From: Anthonomus grandis grandis
Lineage: Eukaryota; Arthropoda; Insecta; Coleoptera; Curculionidae
Direction: 5' to 3'
Assembly: GCF_022605725.1 (NCBI RefSeq)
Contig: NC_065560.1
Coordinates: 16,297,052 to 16,361,051 of the forward strand
DNA length: 64,000 nucleotides
Position 1 is the first letter of the stretch, and the number at the start of each line of letters is the position of its first letter. Below are positions 22,466 to 32,689 of the stretch, piece after piece. Both the position numbers and the translations under genes were made by a program. Under the pieces are notes generated by a model. The model ran no database searches. It had not been told where the DNA came from and saw nothing but the letters and a program-made list of their open reading frames with translations.

Positions 22466-22879
22466 AAAAAAAACATTTAGTTTCGGGGAAAAGCTGTCCC
22501 TAAGTCAACTAGTAGTTCGATGCCGCTATATCGACATACTGTTGTTGAATCTTCTTTCCCATCCAAGCTTGCCTTTTTTTCTGTGCTGTGGTGTATAGGT
22601 AGGTTAAGCTGCTGGAGTTTAAGTGGTGTTGAGTCATTTGCTTCAGATATGGTCTGATAAAAATATGATGTTTCCGTTTTTTTAAGAAAAAAGATGATAA
22701 GTCAAATTTTGGTTGGTTTGGACGTTGGTTTTAGTTCATCCTATAATATCAATAGAATAAGTTAGTGAACTACTCAGTTCAGATGTATAATAGCTTTAAA
22801 TAAGTTTCTGCTAATGAGACTTGTTTTAAGGATATTTTTGAAGGTGGTAGACAATGGTACAGTGAAAACATCTTGTCGG

Positions 22880-23230
22880 AATTGCATTGTCTTATTTATT
22901 TATTGTAACACGACGTTTCGGTTGGTAAGTATCTCCAACCGTTATCAAGTGTAAACTGACAGCAAACTACTATTCTATAGGCTTATATACTAGATGTGTG
23001 CAGCGATGTGGAAGGGGTGGGAAGGGAGGGAAAGTCATCCGTGAAAAAGAGTTGGAGGGGGGGAAGGACACGCGTCTCTCTAGATCCTACACTGTCCTGA
23101 GAGTAGAGGCTTCCAGATGTTGGGTATATCGACGCTTGGCTGGCTGAAGATCCTCTGATTCTGTGAAATGAAAGCTGCCTCTACGAACTTCCTCTTCCTT
23201 GTTTTAAAGAGTCGTCACATTCTTATGCAG
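22880..23230 (-). mobile_element. PLE 3' end inserted in the RLE LINE
   Basis: The minus strand reads KRKFVEAAFISQNQRIFSQ and PSVDIPNIWKPLLSGQC (about 23200-23095), like the extreme C-terminus of PLE endonuclease ORFs. About 140 bp further on comes a hammerhead-like hairpin (22905-22956). Only the 3' end is present. It separates two parts of a minus-strand RLE LINE. Confidence 0.55.
22905..22956 (-). ncRNA. Hammerhead-like hairpin
   Basis: Minus strand: ACAC, TTGATAA, stem CGGTTGG/CCAACCG with loop AGATACTTA, then GAAAC, GTC and GTGT. ACAC can pair with GTGT. Same plan as the motif at the end of the PLE at 11777-13068. Confidence 0.5.
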
Positions 23231-23479
23231 TTAACGTTAGACACCTGGAGTTTTATAAATATTCGCCAATATGCCTAGTGAATTCCAAAAAGGAAATGAT
23301 GTGGTTATAATTTAAGTATATTTATAAGCTATTTATGTGAAACTGCATCAAAACTCTGTAAAAGCTTGCTTCAAGATTCTGTAGTCATTGTATGCTGCGA
23401 AAAGTTTGTTCTTATTGTTAAGTGCCTGACTGCAAACTGTGGAGTCCATTATTAGCTATTCTTTACACCACGGGATCTA

Positions 23480-24290
23480 ATATAATAATAATGACAGGAT
23501 GTATCAGGGGTACAACCTGTCATTCTTCTGAAGATTCAGAACTACGTTTCTGAATCCAGTAATTTTGGACATGCTCTGGGCACAGCGCTTTCCAGTAATG
23601 ACGCCTTTTTATAACGTTGGTCACTTCGTCAACTGAAAATAGTAAAAATGCCATTTGATGATATGTTTGACACTTTGCTCAATCTTGATCTATCCATTTA
23701 GTGTCTAGGTTGCATTCACTAGGTGTTGTTAATTAAGTGCTCCAGAACTCCTCGAGTTTTCTTAAGTGGAGTAAATGCTAATGGCAGTGTTTGTTGAAGC
23801 AGTGTCGAGGTTTCAATAAAATTACTTCCCAGAGTGTTCAAAAAGTCAATTATCTTGTTTTATTTTATTACTAAATTTATAGCTTCTTAAGCGACCTGAA
23901 AAAATAGAAAGACCAATTAAACTAAAAATTAAACTTCTGTTTGAGGGTGTCTAGATATTTTTCCGGAGAACAATTTTCTAGGGTATGCTGCGTATGTTGT
24001 CCGGTATAACGCAGTATTTCCTTTACTCTTTTTTTGTACTTTTCTGGTTCTGGTATCATGGATGTATTCCTTTAGTCAGCCAACATATTTTGTTATATCA
24101 TCAATCTTTTTTTAGTAGTCTCCTTTCCCATGGCGGTGTTTTTCATTGCGTGTAATACTTCGCTTATTTATTATTTTTAATGCCAAGGTTTTAAAAGCAG
24201 CGGTAGCCGCACCGTAGATTATTAGATGAAGCTCTTTAAGTGTCGTAACTGTAAGAATATAATTAGGTATATCTTAATTGGTAGCATTAA
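23480..24290 (-). pseudogene. RLE LINE, 5' part of the same or a related copy
   Basis: Minus-strand open stretches LKELHLIIYGAATAAFKTLA (about 24225), IDDITKYVG and YIHDTRTRKVQKKSKGN (about 24070), and VDEVTNVIKRRHYWKALCPE (about 23620) resemble the region just upstream of the reverse transcriptase in R2-like LINEs. The reverse transcriptase itself is not seen, and the PLE end lies between this and the C-terminal part at 21852-22465. Confidence 0.5.
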
Positions 24291-24479
24291 AAAATAGGCA
24301 ATTTGCAGAAAGATTTAAGCTAGGAGGAGCTGATCTTGTTGAAAGGCTTTTGCCTTCATACTCTGCCATTGCTCTTCTAAACTCTGTTTTAAGTATAGCA
24401 TGCACTTTTCATTATGTTCATCATCAAACCTAACTAACAAAAACTTAAGTAAAATCTGTATTGTTGTGACGAATTCATA

Positions 24480-25443
24480 ATGAGTTACTTATTATATTGG
24501 GTATTACGTCACTTATAGCAAAAATCAATTTAGAAATTTTTATCTCACACGCTCAACAATTGAAAAGAAGAAGAAAATAGACTTATTCACGTATTTAAAA
24601 GAAATATGAACTTAAATCTGTAACGATAATAATGTTAAATGAAGATAAATGCTTAGCTACTTGTTCGGTTGATTTTCATAATACATGGATTCCTTTGCTA
24701 AAGAGAGAAGTAGATCAGGGTATTTTCAAAATTAATTAATGATTTAAAATATTTGATATTCATGTATTTTCTATGATTAATTTACATTAAGATCACACCC
24801 CTTTAATTTTTAAAAAAATAACCTTTGAAATTTTTGTTATCTTTCAAAATAGTTTGTCAAACTATTAATAAACCGTCAAATCATATAAAAAAGTATATAA
24901 AGTATTTTCGAATTAGGAAGAAATTTTGATGAGACTGGATTACTGAAAATTTGAAAGATAAGTATATTTTATTTTTAATTTAATTTAATTTTACTTTAAT
25001 TACCTTGATAACAGTAGTAGATATAACTACCGAAACGTTGGTTCAAATTAGGTATTTTTAAAAAAAAGTAGGTCTTCTTGTTGTTTTTTTTTTTTTTTTT
25101 TTTAATCGTTTTTTAATTATAATATTCATAACAAAGTTAGGTAGGATATTGAAAAGAAGAAACGAGCTCAGAGATTAATAGATTGAACCTCAGCTCCTAC
25201 GTATATAAAAAATCTATTATACCTCAAGTAAATTATTGTATTTAAAACTTATTGAACTTAAATTAAAATAAGTATATCGAACGGTATCGTTACAGATTTA
25301 AGTTCATATTTCTTTTAAATACGTGAATAAGTCTATTTTCTTTTTCTTTTCAATTGTTGAGCGTGTGAGATAAAAATTTCTAAATCAAAATCTCTTGATT
25401 TTTGCTATAAGTGACGTAATACCCAATATAATAAGTAACTCAT
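24480..25443. mobile_element. Inverted-repeat element, about 960 bp, no transposase
   Basis: Arms 24480-24628 and 25285-25443 are near-perfect inverted repeats starting ATGAGTTACTTATTATATTG. The middle has no long frame but holds a hammerhead-like hairpin (25001-25042) and a 19-base T run (25085-25103). AACAAAAACTTAA occurs on both sides (24437-24449, 25443-25456), though 30 extra bases lie between it and the left arm. Probably a non-autonomous element; no family assigned. Confidence 0.65.
25001..25042 (+). ncRNA. Hammerhead-like hairpin in the centre of the inverted-repeat element
   Basis: TTACC, TTGATAA, stem GTAGT/ACTAC with loop AGATATA, then CGAAAC, GTT and GGT. ACC can pair with GGT. 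Same order as the copies at 12973 and 22905. Confidence 0.5.
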
Positions 25444-25754
25444 AACAAAAACTTAACTAAACTCTAAATTAAAAACAAAATTTAAGGTAATTTTACATCT
25501 ATTGGCTTTAATATTGCCAGTTTTAAATATATTTTTACAATATCGTGACCGTACTTATTACGATGCAATAGTCATCTATTGCAAAAAATGTATTTGAAAA
25601 TTATTCGATATTTGCGTCCGCTTAGATACTAATTTAATACGCATTACAGCTACTGGAAAACTACATTGTTAGTTTATATCTAAGTCTGGTATAAAACGTG
25701 GTTTTTGAAGTATGTAGTTTATGATAATAGTTTGTTAATTTTACTTTTTTATAG

Positions 25755-25895
25755 ATACAGCTTAAAACAATGCAAAATCAGTTGGCTGATCAAAATTCCT
25801 CTGGTATCTTTTTTTTTGGAAAAAAAACTGAACAAATTTTGGACAACATTTACGAAAAAATAGTTGAGATTATCTCGAGCATCTACAAAATATAA
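25755..25895 (+). other. Exon-like open segment
   Basis: A pyrimidine-rich tract ends in TATAG at 25754, followed by 46 open codons (IQLKTMQNQLADQNSSG, KKTEQILDNIYEKIVEII) and TAA at 25893-25895. It looks like a short 3' coding exon with amphipathic helices. No matching upstream exon was identified, so it could be a host exon, an element exon or chance. Confidence 0.3.
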
Positions 25896-25941
25896 AAAAC
25901 TAATTAAAGTAAAGAAAATTCAGCTATTGTACTACCAGAGA

Positions 25942-26292
25942 TAAACGCATAAGAGGATGAAGGATAGCGAAGAGTGGCACAATGTTCTTTTAGGACAAGG
26001 CTATATAATGATTGCACCCAGGGTGTGTAAGAACATACTAATTCTGACATCCAGATCCACTACAGCGAGTCAAACTAAGGTTGAAAAAGGGGTTTCAAGT
26101 CAAAATTCCGATAAGAGAAGAATGATCGGCGAACCAAATTTAAGAGCCAAATGGTTTCCAGGAGCCAAAAGGACGGGCCGACTCAGTGAAGACCACGCAT
26201 TGAAAGTGGAGGCGAAGGGGTGGGTGATTCTGGGGTTGGCGAAAAGGGACTGTTTAGACCTACTTGCCGAGATCTAGCTCCCCCACCCTTAC
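25942..26292. mobile_element. Short insertion with 12-bp duplication, unknown type
   Basis: TACTACCAGAGA occurs exactly at 25930-25941 and 26293-26304, bracketing about 350 bp that are much richer in G+C than the flanks. A 3' A-rich run follows the right copy. It carries a 106-codon open frame (25957-26277) with no recognised domain. The structure fits a SINE-like or truncated retroelement insertion, but no internal polymerase III boxes were seen. Confidence 0.5.
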
Positions 26293-26304
26293 TACTACCA
26301 GAGA

Positions 26305-26567
26305 AAAAAGACAAAAATACTATTTTGTACTTTAACCATTATAGATAATATTTAAACAATAATATCTATTAATGCTTAATATTTTAATTTAATATATACT
26401 TATTATTTTACATTACAGGTTATTCTATTACATTATAGAGTCTAAAAAGTGAGAAAAGAATGTTATTTCTAAATATACGATTAAATAGTTATTTCAAATC
26501 CGTAATTTTTCTAAAACAATGTAAGTTAGAAATAAAACTAAATCCAAGATTAGTAGCTTTGTAAAAG
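26305..26567. other. No gene seen
   Basis: AT-rich and stop-rich, between the short insertion and element 4. Confidence 0.4.
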
Positions 26568-26569
26568 TA

Positions 26570-27730
26570 CAGGGTGTTTTTTTAGAGCCAGAGAACTTTC
26601 ATTTGGCAACACTGTTTTTTATGACAGCTGATCTGACAATTCTGGGTTATTTTTAGATTAGTTTGGTTTGGCAATTCATCATGAACAGATTCACGCCGGA
26701 GCAACGTTTCCAAATTGTTCAAATTTATTTTGAAAGACATGGTTCTATTCGAGAAACACATCGGCCATTACGTGAGTTTTATGGTGCTCATAATCGTCCT
26801 TCAGAGAGATTAATTCGAGAAACTGTTGATCGTTTTCGCAATACTTTTACTCTAGTCGACAATACGCATCCTGTAAGACGCCGTACAGTGGCCACGCAAC
26901 AAGCGATAGCTGCTGTGCAGCATAGTGTTGATAATGATCCAAATGTGTCAATTCGTCGTCGTTCTTAACAAGTGAACTTATGTTCACCACTGTATGGAAA
27001 ATTTTGCGCAAAGATCTCGGATTGCGAGCATATAAAATTCAACTTGTGCAGGAGTTGAAACTCCAGGATCATCTGTTGCGCCGTACATTAGCTGAATGGG
27101 CGGAAGCAAAGATTGCTGTTGATCCACAATTTCATATCGCTATGTAAACAAGCAGAATTGCCGAATTTGGGGGGAGGAGAATCTATGAGCTATTGGCGAA
27201 AAACCGTTACATCCAGAAAAACTAACCGTTTGGTGCGCTTTATGGGCCGGTGGAATCATTGGTCCTTATGTCTTTAGAAATGCTGATCGTTAGAACGTTA
27301 CAGTAAACGGTGAGCGATACAGAAACATGATAACCAAGTTTTTTGTGCCTCAATTGGAAGCCGTTGCAGGCGTTGCAGAAATGTGGTTTCAGCAGGACGG
27401 TGCCACGTACCATACAGCGCGCCAAACAATTAATTTACTGCAAGAAACATTCGAGCAACGAATAATTTCAAGGAATGGACCTGTAAACTGGCCAGCTCGT
27501 TCGTGCGACTTGACGCCATTAGATTATTTTCTTTGGGGCTATGTTAAGTCGCATGTCTACGCTGATAAACCCGAAACACTTGAGCACTTGGAAGCCAACA
27601 TACGACGCGTGATTGCCGAAATACAGCCTGCAGTACTGGAAAGAGTGTGTGAAAATTGGACCTCTAGATTACGCCACGTACGCGCCAGCCGTGGGGGTCA
27701 CATGCCCGAAATCATTTTTAACTATTAATG
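26570..27730 (+). mobile_element. Tc1/mariner-type element 4, right end missing
   Basis: Left terminus CAGGGTGTTTTTTTAGAGCC after TA at 26568-26569. The coding region follows on the plus strand. No matching inverted copy appears after the stop at 27728 and on to 28400, so the 3' terminus is truncated or diverged. Confidence 0.65.
26681..27728 (+). pseudogene. Transposase of element 4 with DUF4817-type N-terminus
   Basis: ATG at 26681 (MNRFTPEQRFQIVQIYFERH) is preferred over a non-ATG extension. The N-terminal part is the DUF4817-type helix-turn-helix found on many insect transposases. After TAA near 26967 and a shift, TVWKILRKDLGLRAYKIQLV continues to about 27140. There an internal deletion removes the segment that should hold the first catalytic Asp. 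The rest (RYVNKQNCRIWGEEN onward) has TGA at 27186 and TAG at 27291, the second Asp in FQQDGATYHTA (27395) and the third in LTPLDYFLWGY (27522), with 41 residues between them. The last 130 codons are intact. Confidence 0.8.
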
Positions 27731-28407
27731 CCAAAAAAATTTTTTTAATATAAAAGCATATTCGTTCATATCAATAAAATATTTTGTAAATATTTTAATT
27801 TGATTAATGAATTAAATGTATTTTTCACTAAAAAGTAAGATAATAGGCAAAACCTTAGTCAATAGTTGCCCTTTATTGTTGCCCTTCTCTTCGTAGTTGT
27901 TAAATTTTCAGAGCTTGGGTAGTCCTTGCAAAATAGGGCTATTCAGCACGGAAAACTAAATTAAAAACTGTTTTATGTTATTTGAAGTGTACAAAAGGGT
28001 ACAGGTACTTTTGGATAATAAAAGGTATTTTTTGAATTTTCTGTAAAGACTATGAGAACAGATTAAAAATTACCAGCATTTAAATTCTTTAAAACAACGA
28101 AATTATATGTATGTGTCGAGGATCTTATGGATTTTCTAGTTCAAAATTTCACGCGAAATTGGCTAAAAAATAATACCATATCTTCTGTTTATCATAAGAT
28201 GCGGATCTTTAATAATAATAATAATATATGGTTAATGATTTTAGAACGAAGCTTAAGTATATGATCATTCCAACGATCCTAATATCCTTTGATGACACTA
28301 TGAAAGTATCTACTTTAAAAGACACAAAACTAGGATAAATGTAAAACTTACTTACCTAACACCAAAATTAACAAATCAGACGCTAAACATACTATAATAT
28401 AATAATA
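27731..28407. other. No gene seen
   Basis: AT-rich; short AAT run near 28215. No protein motifs. Confidence 0.4.
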
Positions 28408-28411
28408 TATC

Positions 28412-28461
<50 letters not shown>

Positions 28462-28482
28462 CATAATAATAATAATAATATT
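28408..28482. repeat. AAT microsatellite
   Basis: About 75 bases of AAT units with few interruptions, just upstream of an RLE LINE fragment. Confidence 0.9.
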
Positions 28483-28539
28483 AATAAATTATTAATTATT
28501 TTCTGAATCCCCTCTCTCATATGCTTAATCAAAGTTAAC

Positions 28540-30080
28540 ATGGATTTACCATTAAAGATAACAGGGAAAACCTATATATTATTACACATCTAATGTACAT
28601 GGATGATATCAAAGTCTATGCTGGGACATTAACGCATGTCAACTCATTGCTGCGAATAATTGAAATATTTTTCCACGACATTAAAATGAGCTTTGGTATC
28701 GATAAATGCAAAACTCAAACAGTTATCAAAGGTAAACACAACACCAAAAACTTTGAATTACAAGATGGTAGTCTCATTCGAGCTATGGAAGAAGGGGAAA
28801 CTTATAAGTACTTAGGCGTACATCAGTCAGGCCATACAGAGCACAAGAAAATGAAGCAGAACCTCCAAAAGGAATATATCAATCATCTTATGCAAATTTT
28901 AAAAACTAAACTGAATGGTAAGAACATGATTAAAGCGGTTAGTAACTACGCTATCCCTGTCTTAATGTATTCTTTTGGAGTCATTAGGTGGACAAAGACT
29001 GATATAGAGGAGATTGAGAGCAAGACCAGAACAACCTTCACGACCTTTCGAGCACACCACCCTCAGTCAGCCATCGAAAGACTTACTCTACCCAGGTCCA
29101 AGGGTGGCAGAGGACTAACTGATATTTCTTTTCTCTTCAAAAAACAAGTAGCAGATCTTCAGAAAAATTTCCTCACTATAAAGGAAACCTCTTCTCTTCA
29201 TAGAGCAGTGGTGCTAGCGGATAACGGATACACACCCTTGAATATTCGTGCAGGTATAACAGAACGTATTACTGTAACAAGATCAGAGCAAACAGCCATT
29301 AAAATTAACACATGAAAGCAGAAGGCAATACACGGAAAGCATCCTCACGAACCTAATGTCGAACATGTCGATTATGAAACTTCGAACTACTGGTTGACTC
29401 GTTGAGATCTATTTCCTGAAACTGAAGACTTTATGATGGCTATATAAGACCAAGTGATTGCTACAAGAAATTACCTTAAGTACATTACTAAAGATAAGAA
29501 AGTAATCGACGATCGATGTAAAAAATGCCTGCGCGTACCGGAGACAATTAAACATATAACATCAGGATGCACATCTCTATCAGCTGCCATATATCTACAC
29601 CGACATAATTGTGTGGCAAAAATTATTAATCAAGAACTGAAAAACTTTATCATCTAATTGGCAAAACTTGCCTCTATTACCAGTACAAACCAGAAACTGA
29701 CGACTTTCGCCTCTACAGGGACAGAATTGTTTTGACCGATAGGACGCTGACTTCAAACAGACCAGATATATTCTTAATAAACAAAGCCCAAAAGAAAACC
29801 TTTCTAATTGACATAGTAGTGCCAAATACCAATAATGTCCTAGAAACGACACACACTAAATTTGCTAAATACGCAGATCTGGCTCACGAGATAAAATAAC
29901 AATGGAGGCAAGATAGTATATATTTACTCTCTCTAGTTACTTCATCCACTGGAATTGTCCCTTTAACACTGTCCAAAAACCTTAACGCATTGGGTCTTTC
30001 CTCCTGGACGATTGTCACTATACAGAAATCTGTTATACTAAATACATGCAATATTGTTCGAAAGTTCCTAAATCTACCAT
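28540..30080 (+). pseudogene. RLE-type LINE, 5'-truncated: reverse transcriptase end, zinc knuckle, endonuclease
   Basis: Reverse transcriptase catalytic box LMYMDDIKVYAG at 28590-28620, followed by thumb sequence (YKYLGVHQSGH, NYAIPVLMYSFGVIRWT, LPRSKGGRGLTDI) to 29315. A second frame from 29454 has the zinc knuckle CKKCLRVPETIKHITSGC. Then, after a shift, RDRIVLTDRTLTSNRPDIFL and FLIDIVVPNTNNV (about 29715-29830) give the restriction-like endonuclease with RPDI and ID motifs, then LVTSSTGIVPLTL to a stop near 30080. R2-like LINEs use this nuclease for target-primed reverse transcription. Frameshifts and stops make it inactive. Confidence 0.8.
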
Positions 30081-30146
30081 AGCAAAATTTATCTTGCCTT
30101 CAGGCCGATGAAATTGACAACACCGCTTTCAGCGAGCTAAAACAGA

Positions 30147-30184
30147 AAAATAATAATAATAAAAATAATAATAATAATATTAAT

Positions 30185-30256
<72 letters not shown>
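30147..30256. repeat. AAT microsatellite
   Basis: About 110 bases of AAT units with minor interruptions, about 70 bp beyond the stop of the RLE LINE and directly before a second RLE LINE end. Long leucine- or isoleucine-only frames on the minus strand come from this repeat. Confidence 0.95.
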
Positions 30257-30257
<1 letters not shown>

Positions 30258-30260
<3 letters not shown>

Positions 30261-30673
30261 AAGAGTATAAATTGTACTGGGACCGAACTGTTCTCACCGA
30301 CCAAAGAACTGTCAACAATAGACCAGATCTTATCCTGATGGATAAGCGACTGAGGAGAACCATGCTGATTGACGTTGCTATACCTAATAACAATAACCTC
30401 CAAAGAAAATACAACGAAAAGATCAAATATCGAGATCTTGAAGGGCAAATCAGACGGCAATGGGAGATGGAGCATGTTCAAACAATTCCGATAATAATCT
30501 CGTCAACTGGACTTATACCAAAAACCCTTGTAGAGAACCTCAAACAACTGGGACTAAGTGAGCACCACTACAAAAACGTGCAAAAAGCGGTGCTACTGGG
30601 GACAGCACGGGTCGTCAGAAAGTTCATGGGTACAGAAGACCGAAGTACCGAAGACTTTATTTTCACAATTTAA
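30258..30673 (+). pseudogene. Second RLE LINE 3' end (endonuclease domain only)
   Basis: An open frame of about 134 codons: YWDRTVLTDQRTVNNRPDLI, TMLIDVAIPNNNNLQRKYNE, GQIRRQWEMEHVQTIPIIIS, STGLIPKTLVENLKQLGL, ending at 30673. It keeps the RPD...IDV pair of the PD-(D/E)XK nuclease and is uninterrupted. Its N-terminal end is cut at the AAT tract. It is clearly related to the copies at 29.7-30.1 kb and 21.9-22.5 kb but not identical. Confidence 0.8.
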
Positions 30674-30932
30674 GTTAGATTATCAAATAATTATAACCTT
30701 AACATAACTGTACTATTGTGAAAAGAGGCGAAGTACAGATGTAGAAAACCTATACAAATAGGTTTATCTACCCTGCTCTACTTAACCTTAGATATCCAGA
30801 GTACCTTAATTCAAGAGAAAAATATTATGAAACATAATTAAATATATAATATATCAATTATCAATTATCAATAGGGCATACATTTTAAAATAGCAAATAG
30901 AAACAGTTTTATTATAGGCATATTTTTTTTAC
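30674..30932. other. No gene seen
   Basis: AT-rich 3' flank of the RLE LINE end. Confidence 0.4.
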
Positions 30933-31220
30933 TCAAGTCTCCTGCTGGAAGTAATAATTAAAGATTTTACGTTTAAAGATTCGTGGTTCCATAATCTTGA
31001 AACAATCGGGAATAGAGTTGTAAAGCTTTGAAATATTATAGGAAAAACTACGTTCATAAATAGATGTTCGATGTAGAGCTATTATCAAACCTTTAAATCT
31101 AATATTTATATTATGTACATGCAATGTATAGATAATTTTATTGTAAAGATATATAGGTGTGTTATAAAATAATAACCTATTATAAAAAGATGCACAGTGC
31201 ACTGTACTCATGGTTTCCAT
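30933..31220 (-). pseudogene. LINE C-terminal tail
   Basis: 95 open codons: LYNKIIYTLHVHNINIRFKG, ALHRTSIYERSFSYNISKLY then NSIPDCFKIMEPRIFKRKIF. This matches the tail of CR1/jockey-like LINE ORF2 proteins (HRTxxYxxSFxYxxxKxYNxIP pattern). Confidence 0.65.
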
Positions 31221-31229
31221 TCTAAGCCA

Positions 31230-32640
31230 AATCTCAACGTCACGCAGTGACTACCCGTTAACTTTCTTAACGCTTTTGCAACGTTTTTAGAGTTACTGTT
31301 TTTTGGATAGATGGACGCTAAACGGCAGAAAAATTCATTACTTTTTTAACAATAAGCTAATAGATAACTCCAGTAGGCTGCTACTCCAAAAATATAACCT
31401 TTTTAAGCCATCTTTTGAACAGTACTTATTAATATTTGTTTGTATGTAGCATAATATAGTGAATTATACGGGGTAAAATACCCGTTTTGAAAGATTTACA
31501 AGCACTTAATTTATAAACGGAACAAAGTTTACTGTGAAAAGATGTTATTTAGTTATTTTAGCCCTAAATAATACGTGCGCCCTGAATTTATAGCGGATTT
31601 GGAAAAAAAAATAATAAGTAATTTTTTTTTATTGGAAACCCGCTGTCGTTGTCCCTGGTTAGCCTGAAGCAAGAGAACGGATGGACCTAATCTAAAATTT
31701 TAATATTCCAATTATTGTTTACAGTTTGTTGCACGTATGCAGCACGTTTTTTTACAAAGTTTAATAAACAAAAACTTTAAATTTTACGAAAAAATTCTCA
31801 ATAATAAGCTCTTCGAAAAATATAAACTCAAATGTAATGTTAATATTAAAATAAAAGTTTCTAAAATTTACCATTGTTATAATATAATAGGATAATTTAA
31901 TACAATAGGATATAAAGTAGGATATAGGAACCATGAAGGAAACCATTTACAAAAAGTAAACCCAGTTTTTTAAACTTTAAATATGTAAAATTTAAAACAA
32001 AAAATTTAATACAAACCTTTTCACTGCTATCTTCCACCACTTCCATTGATTTTATATAATCCATAATAACTTCAGGTAAGCTAGTTGTAAGCATTTTTGC
32101 TTTCATTGCAAGTTTTTTTTTTGTCTGTAGTAAATTGCAGAATATTTAGTCTTTATATTTCTTAATTTTTTAAAGCAAAACGAAAATAATAAATCCCAAT
32201 AATTTCAAGCAAAAAATTAATTATAGAAATAAAAATATAAATTAAGTAGGTTATGTTAAATTAAATATTTTTTCTTCCTCTTATTCTCTCTACCTTTGTT
32301 TTTCATATTCTTCCTAAAACTCTTAACATGTTAAAAAGCTCCCTCTACAGCGAAAAATCCTTAACACAGACGATCAGGCAATGTAATATCCATTCGCTAT
32401 CGATGAGGTAACCTTTTTCTTACTGGGTTTTTCATTCGAAAAATTGTACACGTCTGCACGTCGTTCTTTTAAGTGTAAATTACTACTGCTACCATCTATA
32501 GTAAAATGTTGCAAAAACAGTTTTACAACAATTGCAATACAGGTTCAATACGTCGACGTTTGGTCGAAAATAAACGTCGTTGCAAAACCAACTAAATTTT
32601 GCACTGAAAATAACGTTGCAACTAGTGAAAATAAGAATAA
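31230..32640. other. Stretch inside the LINE without LINE frames
   Basis: AT-rich and stop-rich. Both edges hold related words (GCTTTTGCAACGTTTTT near 31271; CGTCGTTGCAAAACC near 32575 reads inversely), hinting at an inserted element with degenerate ends. No duplication was confirmed. Confidence 0.3.
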
Positions 32641-32689
32641 TCTCAACTTAGGTGACTGCAAATTGCTATTTCGGTAGATATACTGCAAA

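Noticed and set aside
24437..25456. AACAAAAACTTAA on both sides of the inverted-repeat element as a target duplication.
   Set aside because: The left copy is 30 bp away from the arm, so it is not a clean duplication; recorded only as a possible hint.
28408..28482. CRISPR-like or satellite array.
   Set aside because: Plain trinucleotide repeat without spacers; the genome is eukaryotic.
30137..30481. Long minus-strand frames with runs of Ile or Leu.
   Set aside because: They are translations of the AAT microsatellite and the shadow of the plus-strand RLE endonuclease frame.
31761..32106. Overlapping 61- and 69-codon minus-strand frames.
   Set aside because: AT-rich, low-complexity composition and no motifs; likely chance.
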